Shown here: positions 16,150 through 23,492 of the stretch, piece by piece | Position numbering within the stretch: position 1 is the stretch's first letter | How the letters are laid out: each line of letters begins with the position of its first letter | Source of the DNA: an uncultured Acetatifactor sp. | Lineage (GTDB): Bacteria > Bacillota > Clostridia > Lachnospirales > Lachnospiraceae | DNA length: 26,340 bases | Direction of reading: 5' to 3' | Assembly (NCBI GenBank): GCA_910584235.1 | Contig: CAJTZD010000050.1 | Location: 1 to 26,340, forward strand | Notes under the pieces: model-generated | What the model saw: the letters and a program-made list of their open reading frames with translations, nothing else | Database searches by the model: none | Told to the model about the DNA's origin: nothing | Program-made: the position numbers and the translations under genes

Positions 16150-17169
16150 ATGAACCAGAAATTAGGCAGGGCCAGTATCCGGCTGGAAAAACCTGTGTAC
16201 ATTTTGAACAGCGCCAGCATTGTAGGCTCCAAGGAGGGGGAGGGCCCTCTGGGACTTTTGTTTGACAGAGTGGGGCAGGACGACATGTTCGGCTGCAAGA
16301 CCTGGGAAGAGGCGGAGAGCACGCTGCAAAAGGAGGCTGTGGGGCTGGCTCTGGAAAAGGCCGGCTTAAGGCCGGAGGATATTTCCTATGTCTTTGCAGG
16401 TGACTTGCTGGGTCAATCCATGGCCACCTCCTTTGGCATTTCCACCTATCAGATCCCGCTGCTGGGGGTATACGGGGCCTGTTCTACCTGCGGGGAATCC
16501 CTGGCGCTGGGAGCCATGAGCATTGCCGGAGGGTTTGCGGACAAGGCGGTGTGCGTCACTTCCAGCCACTTTGCCAGTGCGGAGAAAGAATTCCGATTTC
16601 CCCTGGACTATGGAAACCAGCGTCCCCTGTCGGCCACATGGACCGTGACGGGCAGCGCCGCCTTTGTGCTGGGGGCGGAAAGGGGCGTAAAAGCCAGAGC
16701 CCGCATCAGCGCCATGACCGTAGGAAAAGTAGTGGATTACGGCCTGAAAGACTCCATGAACATGGGAGCCTGCATGGCACCTGCAGCAGCGTCTACCCTA
16801 GAACAGCACTTTATTGACTTTGCGGGTCAGCCGGAAGAGTATGACAAAATCATCACAGGAGATCTGGGAAAAGTGGGACAGAGAGTGCTGATCGATTTGC
16901 TGCGCAAAAAAGGCATAGATATCTCCGAGCAGCATATGGACTGCGGTATCGAAGTGTTTGACGCCGCGTCCCAGGACACCCATGCCGGCGGAAGCGGCTG
17001 CGGCTGCAGTGCGGTGACTTTGTCGGCCTATATCCTGAAACAGTTAGAGGAAAGGAACTGGAAAAAGGTATTGTTCATGCCTACAGGCGCTCTGCTGAGC
17101 AAGACAAGCTTCAACGAGGGGCTAAGCGTGCCGGGGATCGCCCACGCAGTGGTCATTGAAAGTTTGTAA
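16150..17169 (+). CDS. spoVAD: Stage V sporulation protein AD
   Basis: 339 residues, the usual length. SpoVAD is a thiolase-like-fold protein that binds dipicolinic acid during its import into the forespore and sits at the spore inner membrane with the other SpoVA proteins. Family landmarks: VYILNSASIVGSKEGEGPLG near the start, DDMFGCKTWEEAES, YVFAGDLLGQ, GVYGACSTCGES, GDLGKVGQ, and the C-terminal GGSGCGCSA and VLFMPTGALLS. AGGAGG (16138-16143) precedes the ATG. Unusual context: spoVAC is not next to it and spoVAE lies 2.2 kb downstream beyond an unrelated operon. A sigma-G-like promoter and the 121-bp repeats precede it. Confidence 0.95.
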   Translation: MNQKLGRASIRLEKPVYILNSASIVGSKEGEGPLGLLFDRVGQDDMFGCKTWEEAESTLQKEAVGLALEKAGLRPEDISYVFAGDLLGQSMATSFGISTYQIPLLGVYGACSTCGESLALGAMSIAGGFADKAVCVTSSHFASAEKEFRFPLDYGNQRPLSATWTVTGSAAFVLGAERGVKARARISAMTVGKVVDYGLKDSMNMGACMAPAAASTLEQHFIDFAGQPEEYDKIITGDLGKVGQRVLIDLLRKKGIDISEQHMDCGIEVFDAASQDTHAGGSGCGCSAVTLSAYILKQLEERNWKKVLFMPTGALLSKTSFNEGLSVPGIAHAVVIESL

Positions 17170-17227
17170 GGAAGCTGCGGCGCATGACGGAAGTGGGGGA
17201 AAGCGCAGAACGGTTATTTTCAGAAAA

Positions 17228-17267
17228 CGGACAGGAGATGTGACGAAAAACAGGCATCTTCTGTCCG
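17228..17267 (+). terminator. Strong hairpin after spoVAD, no T-run
   Basis: CGGACAGGAGATG (17228-17240) pairs with CATCTTCTGTCCG (17255-17267), 13 pairs with one G-U. Only ATTCTG follows, so intrinsic termination would be weak; it may instead stabilise the spoVAD transcript end. Confidence 0.45.
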
Positions 17268-17283
17268 ATTCTGCCATTGTCTG

Positions 17284-17312
17284 TTGACAAGGGATAACTG
17301 AAACTATATAAT
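17284..17312 (+). promoter_or_regulatory. Perfect sigma-A consensus promoter
   Basis: TTGACA (17284-17289), exactly 17 bp, TATAAT (17307-17312). Every hexamer base matches consensus. It drives the zinc-ribbon gene and very likely the following three genes, up to the terminator at 19104-19125. Confidence 0.85.
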
Positions 17313-17392
17313 GAAGAAAAAGCAGGAGGAGAAATTCTACGGCTTGGAAGTGCATACATATAAATAAAAAAATAGGAAAGAGGTAGAGAAGT

Positions 17393-17902
17393 ATGGCAAG
17401 TTGGAGAGAAAAACTGAATCAGGCAGCGCAGAACACGATTTCCAAGAGCAAAGAGGTTGCAGGAGTGGCGAAGCTCAATGTGGAGATCGGCACGCTGAAC
17501 CAGAGCTTAAAGAATATTTACACAGAGGTAGGTAAATATGTTCTGGAGAAAGGGGTTCTGCCGGAAGATGAGACCGTGGCGGAATGGGCTTCAAAGGCTG
17601 CGGACATCAAGGCGGAGATTGAGGCAAATACGGAGAAGATTAAGCTGCTGAAGAATGTGAACACTTGTCCGGGATGCGGGGCGGAGGTGCCAAAGACCAG
17701 CAAATTCTGTGACAAATGCGGTACGCCTATCGTAGTGGCCAGCACAGATCCCGTGAAAGAGGAGGAAATCATTGATGCGCAGTACAGCGAGACTTCCGGT
17801 GAGGCGGCTGCGGAGGAAGTGAAGCCCGAGGCCTGCGGGGCTGACGAGGCAGAGAAAGCGGGCTGCTGCTGCGAGTCTCAGGAGACACCCGCAGAGGATT
17901 AA
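17393..17902 (+). CDS. Zinc-ribbon protein with N-terminal coiled coil
   Basis: 169 residues, cytoplasmic. Residues 1-88 are helical and charged with heptad-like spacing (coiled coil). A zinc ribbon follows: C92-P-G-C95-G and C106-D-K-C109-G. The C-terminal 60 residues are acidic and disordered-looking, with an extra cysteine cluster (C148, C158-C160). This resembles the many clostridial 'zinc ribbon domain' proteins of unknown function. It is first in a four-gene run behind a perfect consensus promoter, so expression is probably high in vegetative cells. AGAGGTAGAG precedes the ATG. Confidence 0.8.
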   Translation: MASWREKLNQAAQNTISKSKEVAGVAKLNVEIGTLNQSLKNIYTEVGKYVLEKGVLPEDETVAEWASKAADIKAEIEANTEKIKLLKNVNTCPGCGAEVPKTSKFCDKCGTPIVVASTDPVKEEEIIDAQYSETSGEAAAEEVKPEACGADEAEKAGCCCESQETPAED

Positions 17903-17928
17903 AGCAGGACATCGGGATAAAAAGGGAG

Positions 17929-18186
17929 GTGGACATTCTGCGCAGAATGGAGTTTAAGATGGAGCGGAAAGGGCTTTTGGAGCCCGGACAGAAGATTACC
18001 GTGACAGAGGGTCTGCTTCCCAGCAATTATTACTATGTGATAGATCCGGCGTTAGCCATGTCCGCAAACATCCCTTTCCGCAACCGCCTGACCAGTCGGG
18101 AGGGCATGGTCACGGATGTGGTGGAGAACGCCAGAGGATTTTATGTGACGGCAGAGTTTGACGAGCCTGAGGTGCAGGAACGTTAA
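17929..18186 (+). CDS. Hypothetical 85-residue protein, non-ATG start
   Basis: I do not recognise the family. The protein is soluble; its core reads KGLLEPGQKITVTEGLLPSN and later RGFYVTAEFDEPEV, suggesting a small beta-rich fold. Start is uncertain: GTG 17929 overlaps the only ribosome binding site (GGGAGGTGG, 17924-17932), while ATG 17947 is too far from it. By spacing, the in-frame ATT 17935 or CTG 17938 fit the ribosome binding site best. It lies 26 bp after the zinc-ribbon gene and 27 bp before the ridA start and is probably co-transcribed with them. Confidence 0.7.
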   Translation: MDILRRMEFKMERKGLLEPGQKITVTEGLLPSNYYYVIDPALAMSANIPFRNRLTSREGMVTDVVENARGFYVTAEFDEPEVQER

Positions 18187-18213
18187 AGCCGTACAAAAAT
18201 GGAGGAATGTACC

Positions 18214-18588
18214 ATGTTAAAGAAGATTTCAACGGATAAGGCGCCTGCGGCAATCGGGCCCTATTCCCAGGGTATCATCGCAAACGGTATGCTTTTTGCC
18301 TCAGGCCAGATTCCTATCAACCCCGCTACAGGCAATATAGAGGGAGAAGATATCACCGCTCAGGCGGAGCTGGTCATGAAGAATGTAGGCGCGCTGCTGA
18401 CAGAGGCAGGTACTGATTATAAAAATGTTATCAAGACAACCTGCTTCCTGGCTGACATGGGCGACTTTGCCGCGTTCAATGAAGTGTACGCCAGATATTT
18501 CACAGAGAACCCGGCCAGGAGCTGCGTCGCAGTGAAGACTCTGCCCAAGAATGTACTCTGTGAAGTAGAAGTCATTGCTGCGGTGTAG
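18214..18588 (+). CDS. ridA: RidA family enamine/imine deaminase
   Basis: 124 residues from ATG 18214, with GGAGGA 7 nt upstream; ATG 18199 is upstream of that site and less likely. RidA hydrolyses reactive enamine/imine intermediates released by PLP enzymes such as threonine dehydratase, protecting other enzymes. Family sequence throughout: APAAIGPYSQG, LFASGQIPINPATG, VIKTTCFLADM, and the substrate-carboxylate-binding arginine in NPARSCVAV. Usually a trimer in the cytoplasm. The next gene begins 3 bp after the stop codon, so the two are translationally linked. Confidence 0.93.
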   Translation: MLKKISTDKAPAAIGPYSQGIIANGMLFASGQIPINPATGNIEGEDITAQAELVMKNVGALLTEAGTDYKNVIKTTCFLADMGDFAAFNEVYARYFTENPARSCVAVKTLPKNVLCEVEVIAAV

Positions 18589-18591
18589 GGT

Positions 18592-19086
18592 ATGAAAGAC
18601 AATATCGTACTGATCGGAATGCCCGGAGCTGGAAAGAGCACTGTGGGCGTAGTGCTGGCCAAAAGGCTGGGATATCGTTTCTTGGATTCTGATTTGGTAA
18701 TTCAGGATAAATACGGCAAGCTGCTTCATGAGCTCATAGAAGAGCATGGAGTGGAGGGCTTCTGGAGGATTGAGGAAGAGGTGAACGCTTCCTTAAATCC
18801 CCGAAAAAGCGTCATTGCCACAGGCGGAAGCGTCATCTACGGCCCCCGGGCCATGGAGCATCTGCGTCAGATCGGCACAGTGGTCTATCTGAAGCTTCCT
18901 CTTGAGGAAGTGGCAGAGAGACTGGGTGATCTGAATGCCAGGGGAGTAACGTTGATGCCGGGCCAGACCCTTGCAGACCTTTATGCGGAGAGGATTCCTC
19001 TCTATGAAAAATATGCCCATGAAGTGATAGAGTGTCAGGGCATACGGATTCGGGAAGTTGTCCACAGGATCGCTTCTCTTGACTGA
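18592..19086 (+). CDS. Shikimate kinase-like P-loop kinase
   Basis: 164 residues, typical shikimate kinase length. Walker A GMPGAGKST at 9-17, D32 and D34 in LDSD, and R59 in FWRIEE match AroK. Differences: the GGG shikimate-binding loop is GGS (78-80), and the lid has ARGVTLMPGQTL (116-127) instead of the RPLL segment that carries the lid arginine near ATP/shikimate. I therefore call it shikimate kinase-like; it could phosphorylate shikimate or a related small molecule. No other aromatic pathway gene is adjacent, which weakens the AroK reading. Last gene of the operon, ending 17 bp before a terminator hairpin. Confidence 0.75.
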   Translation: MKDNIVLIGMPGAGKSTVGVVLAKRLGYRFLDSDLVIQDKYGKLLHELIEEHGVEGFWRIEEEVNASLNPRKSVIATGGSVIYGPRAMEHLRQIGTVVYLKLPLEEVAERLGDLNARGVTLMPGQTLADLYAERIPLYEKYAHEVIECQGIRIREVVHRIASLD

Positions 19087-19103
19087 AACAGGTTTCTTTA
19101 CAG

Positions 19104-19125
19104 GCCACCCGCAGGGTGGCTTTTT
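19104..19125 (+). terminator. Rho-independent terminator of the zinc-ribbon operon
   Basis: Perfect 7-bp stem GCCACCC/GGGTGGC with a GCA loop, followed at once by TTTTT (19121-19125). Confidence 0.92.
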
Positions 19126-19203
19126 GAATGAAAGAATCGGACTATCCCGTGAGAGCAGTTCCGGCTCAGGGCCCGGAACCAGGCCGGTTTTACGAAAACG
19201 AAT

Positions 19204-19233
19204 ACATAATCTGCGCCGGAATGACAGATACTA
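19204..19233 (+). promoter_or_regulatory. Sigma-G-like promoter candidate for spoVAE
   Basis: ACATA (19204-19208; GMATR in four of five), an 18-bp gap, then GATACTA (19227-19233; CATNHTA in six of seven). Same G-for-C change as in the spoVAD promoter. It lies after the vegetative terminator and about 100 bp before spoVAE. Confidence 0.45.
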
Positions 19234-19334
19234 ATTCCATGAAACCGTATAACCGGTGAGAAAGCGCCGCAAGCCGGCATATAAAAACAAGCGGGCGGCT
19301 CAGGGAGGCCTGCCTGCGGAACAGGAGCGGGTGT

Positions 19335-19694
19335 ATGATGGATTATGTAAATGCATTCTGGGTAGGAGGCCTGATCTGCGCCTTGGTGCAGATTCTGATG
19401 GAGAAGACGAAGCTGATGCCCGGCCGGATCATGGTGCTGTTGGTGGTGACCGGCGCGGTAGTGGGGTTCTTCGGATGGTACGAGCCCTTTCAGGAATTCG
19501 CCGGAGCAGGAGCCAGCGTACCCTTGCTGGGTTTTGGAAACGTGCTGATGAAAGGCGTGAAAGAAGCGGTGGACGAACAGGGGCTGTTAGGCCTCTTTGC
19601 CGGAGGATTCAAGGCCGGGGCCGTGGGAATCTCTGCCGCTTTGATATTCGGCTATCTGGCGAGTCTGGTCTTTCGGTCCAAAATGAAGCGCTAA
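19335..19694 (+). CDS. spoVAE: Stage V sporulation protein AE (SpoVAEb type)
   Basis: 119-residue membrane protein with four hydrophobic segments. Family landmarks: the start MDYVNAFWVGGLICALVQIL, EKTKLMPGRIMV, GAGASVPLLGFGN, and KGVKEAVDEQGLLGLFAGGF. SpoVAE forms part of the membrane channel for dipicolinic acid in spores together with SpoVAC and SpoVAD. AGGAG (19323-19327) lies 7 nt before ATG 19335; ATG 19338 is the alternative. Separated from spoVAD by a vegetative operon, with its own sigma-G-like promoter. Its end overlaps the end of the convergent DUF5721 gene by 4 bp. A longer frame (19256-19822) over this region is only a shadow. Confidence 0.92.
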   Translation: MMDYVNAFWVGGLICALVQILMEKTKLMPGRIMVLLVVTGAVVGFFGWYEPFQEFAGAGASVPLLGFGNVLMKGVKEAVDEQGLLGLFAGGFKAGAVGISAALIFGYLASLVFRSKMKR

Positions 19695-20194
19695 TCCAGC
19701 TCTTCATAGGCGATCCCCTTTGCTTCCAGGAACCTGCGCAGCGCCTTGTCCCAGATGGTGTCTGGCATTTTGGACATGTGGAATGTCTGAAGGGCAGTAG
19801 CGGTGGTGAGGATGGCCTTTGAGCCGTCATAGCGTATGTTCAGCACCAGGGCCTTTACTGCGCAGGATTCCACGTCGCAGCTCTCTTTTTCCAGCAGGGC
19901 GGCCGCCTTGTGGGGCATTAAATGCAGTACAAATCGGAAGAACAGGGGTGTGCGCTTGCCTTTGATCAGGTCAAAGCACAGCCCTTTCACCTTGCTCCAG
20001 GGGCGGAATTCATAGGAATCCTTTTCCTGTTCGTCCTCATCGCCTTGAAAAAATTCCTGATTGACATGTCCGTCTATATGGAAAGTGCATGCGGTACCGA
20101 TGACAGCTTCCTCCAGGAGGAAAGATTCAAACGTGTCTGCCACAAGAAGATGATTCATAAACTGCTTCATGGAAGAAATCTGCAATGCTAACAT
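19691..20194 (-). CDS. DUF5721 family protein
   Basis: 167 residues, soluble. The start (MLALQISSMKQFMNHLLVAD, then TFESFLLEEA) and the conserved FHIDGHVNQEFF, LIKGKRTPLFFRFV and LNIRYDGSKAILTTAT segments match, from memory, a small family typical of Lachnospiraceae whose function is unknown. AGGAGG lies 7 nt before the ATG. It has a strong promoter of its own (TTGACC, 17 bp, TATAAT). Convergent with spoVAE, 4 bp overlap. Confidence 0.8.
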   Translation of the reverse strand: MLALQISSMKQFMNHLLVADTFESFLLEEAVIGTACTFHIDGHVNQEFFQGDEDEQEKDSYEFRPWSKVKGLCFDLIKGKRTPLFFRFVLHLMPHKAAALLEKESCDVESCAVKALVLNIRYDGSKAILTTATALQTFHMSKMPDTIWDKALRRFLEAKGIAYEELD

Positions 20195-20224
20195 GGGAGT
20201 CCTCCTAAAATTCTTATGTGAAAA

Positions 20225-20253
20225 ATTATAACAGAAATCCGGTTCATGGTCAA
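20225..20253 (-). promoter_or_regulatory. Sigma-A promoter of the DUF5721 gene
   Basis: On the minus strand TTGACC (20253-20248), 17 bp, TATAAT (20230-20225), ending 31 bp before the start codon. Confidence 0.65.
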
Positions 20254-20290
20254 CTGCTCACGGCCTTGCCGTAAATAGCAGCATGCGCAC

Positions 20291-20310
20291 AAAATGAGAA
20301 TGCTCATTTT
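20291..20310. promoter_or_regulatory. Palindromic operator-like site
   Basis: AAAATGAG (20291-20298) and CTCATTTT (20303-20310) form a perfect 8-bp inverted repeat around AATG. It lies between the divergent promoters of the DUF5721 and degV genes, 34 bp before the degV -35. No T-run suited to termination beyond the stem itself; an operator is more likely. It resembles but does not match the Fur/PerR 7-1-7 pattern. Confidence 0.35.
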
Positions 20311-20343
20311 AGCTCGAAATGTTCAAAAAAACGAATATTACGC

Positions 20344-20373
20344 TTTACAGGAACAGGCAATATGTGCTATTAT
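20344..20373 (+). promoter_or_regulatory. Promoter of the degV gene
   Basis: TTTACA (20344-20349), 18 bp, TGCTATTAT (20365-20373), an extended -10. Leader of about 105 nt, in which GAAAACC (20406-20412) can pair with GGTTTTC (20444-20450). Confidence 0.55.
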
Positions 20374-20485
20374 ATATAGTAATAAAAACTATGTATGAAA
20401 GAAATGAAAACCTGATAAAATAAAAGCTAAATCCATAAAAAGGGGTTTTCATTGGCAAAAACGGATTCGGCTGATGGGAGACAAG

Positions 20486-21322
20486 ATGAGATATAAGATT
20501 GTGGTTGACAGCTGCTGTGAACTGCCGGCGGAGCTTTTGCGGGATCGGCGTTTTGAAAGAGTACCTCTTGGACTGGAGGTAGGAGACTATAGCATATTGG
20601 ACGATGAACATTTCGACCAGGCGGAATTCCTGCGGAAAGTGGCCGAATACCCCAAATGTCCCAAATCCTCCTGTCCGTCTCCGGAGCGATTTATGGAGAG
20701 TTATTGCCAGGAAGCTGAGCATGTGTACGCAGTGACTCTTTCCTCCCATTTGAGCGGCAGCTACAACAGCGCTGAACTGGGCAAGAGCCTCTACCATGAA
20801 AAATACGGCGAAAAGCAGATACATGTGGTGGATTCGGAGTCTGCCAGCGGCGGCGAGGCACAGATTGCGCTGAAGATCATGGAACTGGAGGAGAGAGGCC
20901 TTTCCTTTGAAAAGATTGTGGAAAAAATCGAGGCTTTCCGGGACAGCATCCATACCTATTTCGTGCTGGACAATCTGGAGACTTTGCGGAAGAACGGCAG
21001 GCTTTCCGGCGTCAGGGCATTGGTAGCCTCCACCCTGAATATTAAGCCCGTGATGGGCGCGGATAAGGGAGAGATCATCCAGAAGAGCCAGACTATCGGC
21101 ATCAAAAAGGCCCTGAGCAAAATGGCGGAGTTCGCTGCATCCGAGGTAAAGAACGCGGCAGAGCGCCGGCTTATCATCACCCACTGTAACGCTTTGGAGC
21201 GGGCGGAGCAGGTGAAGCGGATGATACTGGAAAAGGTGGCTTTCATGGACTGCATCATCATGGACACCAGGGGTGTCAGCAGCATGTATGCCAATGACGG
21301 CGGGGTCATCGTGACCACCTAG
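20486..21322 (+). CDS. degV: DegV family fatty-acid-binding protein
   Basis: 278 residues from ATG 20486, which has GGGAG (20476-20480) just upstream; the ATG at 20474 precedes that site. DegV proteins bind an acyl chain between two alpha/beta domains; FakB members present fatty acids to the kinase FakA for phosphorylation and entry into phospholipid. Family landmarks: IVVDSCCELP at the start, SCPSPERFMESY, TLSSHLSGSYNSA (lipid head-group loop), VVDSESASGGEAQIAL, and FVLDNLETLRKNGRLSG. A FakA-like kinase is not in the window, so FakB activity is inferred from the family only. Cytoplasmic. Confidence 0.93.
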   Translation: MRYKIVVDSCCELPAELLRDRRFERVPLGLEVGDYSILDDEHFDQAEFLRKVAEYPKCPKSSCPSPERFMESYCQEAEHVYAVTLSSHLSGSYNSAELGKSLYHEKYGEKQIHVVDSESASGGEAQIALKIMELEERGLSFEKIVEKIEAFRDSIHTYFVLDNLETLRKNGRLSGVRALVASTLNIKPVMGADKGEIIQKSQTIGIKKALSKMAEFAASEVKNAAERRLIITHCNALERAEQVKRMILEKVAFMDCIIMDTRGVSSMYANDGGVIVTT

Positions 21323-21443
21323 AGTGCGAGCGGAAAGTTTTCGCCGTGCAGGCACATATATTCGCTTCGCATGTCTGTCTTGCAAGCCGGAATGCCCGCT
21401 TAAAAAGAGCGCTTTCTGCGATATACAACGGTCTGCGTCCTGG

Positions 21444-21728
21444 TCAGGACAGGCTGTTGTAAAGGAATAAGACCAGGAAGACCTGGACGGCGAAGACGGC
21501 GGGCATGCCGTACTTAAAGTACCAGTGCCTTGTCTTATGGCGGAAATGCCGCATGCCAAGCGTGCAGCCCAAAGCACCGCCTAAAAATGCAACAAGGAAC
21601 AGAGAAGCCTCCGAGATGCGCCAGGCACCTCGGACGGCTCTTTTTTTGTCTATGCCCATGACGGCAAAGCCGGTCATGTTGATGACGAATACATAGGTAA
21701 TCGCCAGGATGATTAGAAATTCCCTCAT
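21444..21728 (-). CDS. DUF1294 membrane protein
   Basis: 94 residues, three hydrophobic segments (about 2-22, 43-58, 74-92). Contains the family pattern MGIDKKRAVRGAWRISEASL, followed by FLGGALGCTLGMRHFRHKT, which is typical of DUF1294. Function unknown; small inner-membrane protein. The ribosome binding site (GCGGGA) is weak. It follows the RsiV-like gene on the same strand after 161 bp containing repeats and could be read from the sigma-factor promoter. Confidence 0.87.
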   Translation of the reverse strand: MREFLIILAITYVFVINMTGFAVMGIDKKRAVRGAWRISEASLFLVAFLGGALGCTLGMRHFRHKTRHWYFKYGMPAVFAVQVFLVLFLYNSLS

Positions 21729-21773
21729 AGGTTTTCCCGCTTTCTGTTGTCTTTGACACGGCGCCTGCCGCAG

Positions 21774-21930
21774 GGCTTTTCCGGATGTGGGCCGGAATCT
21801 CGGGGGTTACCGGATTGGGTTTTTCCCCGGGACTTTTCCGGCAATGGGCCGGAATCTCATGGATTACCGGATTGGCGTTTCCCCCGGAACTATTTCCGGA
21901 TACCGGCCAGAACTTCCGCGGGGATTTCAA
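21774..21930 (-). repeat. 57-bp imperfect repeat, about 2.5 copies, at the 3' end of the anti-sigma gene
   Basis: Units begin at about 21774, 21831 and 21888 (period 57). Conserved blocks: CTTTTCCGG, GGGCCGGAATCTC and TTACCGGATTGG. The copy at 21888 onward is the 3' end of the RsiV-like gene (coding EIPAEVLAGIRK); the other two lie beyond the stop codon and still read as EIPAH-RKSP in one minus-strand frame. The gene tail appears to have been duplicated twice. Confidence 0.75.
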
Positions 21931-22846
21931 ATTCCACGGTTCCCATGTACATGGGAGCCACATCCCCCTCATTGAAGCCGATTACTACATTGTCCTTTTC
22001 GTTCAGATAGAATGAAGTCTCATCCGTAATGGCCTTGAAGTTCCATGCTTCGATCTCGTCGTTGAGCCAGTAGTATACATTTTCGTCCGCGTCCATCCGG
22101 GCCTGCATCTGCTTCTTGATGTTCTCGCTGATGGGCGTAATGTAGTCGGCACCCTCCCGGAAGAGGTCCTTTAATTGTAACCTCTCACCGGTATTCAAGT
22201 CAATAGTATAATAATAATTCCACTGATAACCGCTGCCGGCTCCCTGATAGCAGATGAGCTTTAAGGTAAAATAGTCTGCCTGTGTGGCCAGTATCTCGCT
22301 TTTTACCACAATATCCTGATAGCCCTCCTGATCCTGCATATTGGTCTCGAAACCGGCGATCAGCTCGTCCGTGATTTCCTGGATTTCCGCGTTGATCTCA
22401 TCTGCGGAGCGTTCCAGGTTCTCCTGCACCTGGCTGTTCTCCGGAAGCGTCTCGGGCAGGACCTCAGGAATCCGGATCTCGGGCACGGAGATGTCGGCCA
22501 TGTGCCTGTCAGACTCATACTCGTAATTGCGGAATGTCACTGCGCTTGCCAGCGGCCCGATGAGAGGCATCTGCTCCATGGCATGGGCGATTGGATAGGA
22601 GAGATTCGGCAGCGCGATAAAGATGCCGGCAGCCGCAGCCGCCGCCACTGTAAACCTGATAATGCCGGCATTTCTTTGTTTCCTCGGAGTCATTTTTTTC
22701 GCCTCCCTGATTGTGCGCCGCAGCTGTTCCACCTGACTTTTCGACATATGCGGTTTTTCGTAAATTTCTCTGTATGATCTCATTTTTTCGTCCAATCTTT
22801 TACTTTCGTTTTCCTGGTTTTCCGTGACAGAAAAATCATGCTCCAT
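21890..22846 (-). CDS. RsiV-like anti-sigma factor with DUF3298 domain
   Basis: 318 residues from ATG 22846, which has AGGAGG 8 nt upstream; the frame is open to 22888, inside the sigma gene. Residues 1-60 are cytoplasmic and charged (sigma-binding part), 61-80 a single membrane helix, and the rest extracytoplasmic, ending in a DUF3298-like domain (about 225-315: INTGE-like NTGERLQLKDLF, NVVIGFNEGDVAP). In Bacillus and Clostridioides RsiV has this layout, binds lysozyme and is cut to release SigV. The same role is inferred here. The start overlaps the end of the sigma gene by 11 bp, so the two are translationally coupled. The gene's last codons are part of a 57-bp repeat. Confidence 0.85.
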   Translation of the reverse strand: MEHDFSVTENQENESKRLDEKMRSYREIYEKPHMSKSQVEQLRRTIREAKKMTPRKQRNAGIIRFTVAAAAAAGIFIALPNLSYPIAHAMEQMPLIGPLASAVTFRNYEYESDRHMADISVPEIRIPEVLPETLPENSQVQENLERSADEINAEIQEITDELIAGFETNMQDQEGYQDIVVKSEILATQADYFTLKLICYQGAGSGYQWNYYYTIDLNTGERLQLKDLFREGADYITPISENIKKQMQARMDADENVYYWLNDEIEAWNFKAITDETSFYLNEKDNVVIGFNEGDVAPMYMGTVEFEIPAEVLAGIRK

Positions 22847-23375
22847 ATGCTGTCCCTCCTTTTTCCGTTTCTTCCAGAAGAAACCCATGTAGTCTCCTGA
22901 GGCTGCGGTATAGCCTGCTTTTGACGGTATTTATATTTTCTTCCAGGATATCCGCAATCTCCGTGAGCTTCCTGTCTTCAAAATATTTGAGGATGACCAC
23001 GCAGCGGTCCTTTTCCGACAGCGTATCCAGAGCGTTCTGCAGATCTAAGTCCGCGTAATGATCCTCGGCAGCTTTCCCCTCCAGCCTGTTATTGTCCTGC
23101 ATTTCTTCATAGGAGAAATCGCTGGGGCGTTTCAGATACTGGAAGCACTCGTTGAGCATGATGCGGTAGATCCAAGTCTGGGCATACCGGGGTTCCTTTA
23201 AAGCACCGCTGCTTCTGATTGCCTTGTAGGCGCCGGTTTGGACGATATCGAAAGCGTCCGCCTCATGGTGGGTATATCGGTAAGCCAGCCGGTAATATTG
23301 GTTATACCGTTCCAGAAGAATCTGCTCCACCAATTCCCTGTTTGCTTTTTCCTTTTTCTGTGAAAAAAAGCTCAT
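22836..23375 (-). CDS. ECF-type RNA polymerase sigma factor, SigV-like
   Basis: 179 residues. Sigma-2 region at about 20-90 (YYRLAYRYTHHEADAFDIVQ, TWIYRIMLNECFQYLKR), and sigma-4 at about 115-170 with a helix-turn-helix (LTEIADILEENINTVKSRLY). The linker between them is acidic and short, as in ECF factors. AGGAG precedes the ATG. It is directly followed by and overlaps its RsiV-like anti-sigma factor. A TGAAAC element upstream suggests autoregulation. SigV regulons control peptidoglycan modification against lysozyme; this specific role is inferred from the partner's DUF3298 domain. Confidence 0.9.
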   Translation of the reverse strand: MSFFSQKKEKANRELVEQILLERYNQYYRLAYRYTHHEADAFDIVQTGAYKAIRSSGALKEPRYAQTWIYRIMLNECFQYLKRPSDFSYEEMQDNNRLEGKAAEDHYADLDLQNALDTLSEKDRCVVILKYFEDRKLTEIADILEENINTVKSRLYRSLRRLHGFLLEETEKGGTAYGA

Positions 23376-23449
23376 GGCTTTTCACTCCTTTCTCAAAGGA
23401 ATCGTTCACGATTTATTTACGAACGGTTCTTTGGTCTTTTGAAAGATTA

Positions 23450-23476
23450 GATGAGACATGTATGAGAAAAGTTTCA
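23450..23476 (-). promoter_or_regulatory. Candidate autoregulated ECF promoter
   Basis: On the minus strand TGAAAC followed by TTTT (-35, 23476-23471), then 17 bp and CATC (23453-23450; compare CGTC). TGAAAC is the -35 recognised by SigV/SigW-type ECF factors. It lies 75-100 bp before the sigma gene and 17 bp beyond the argG terminator T-run. Confidence 0.5.
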
Positions 23477-23492
23477 GGAATTTGAAAAAATC

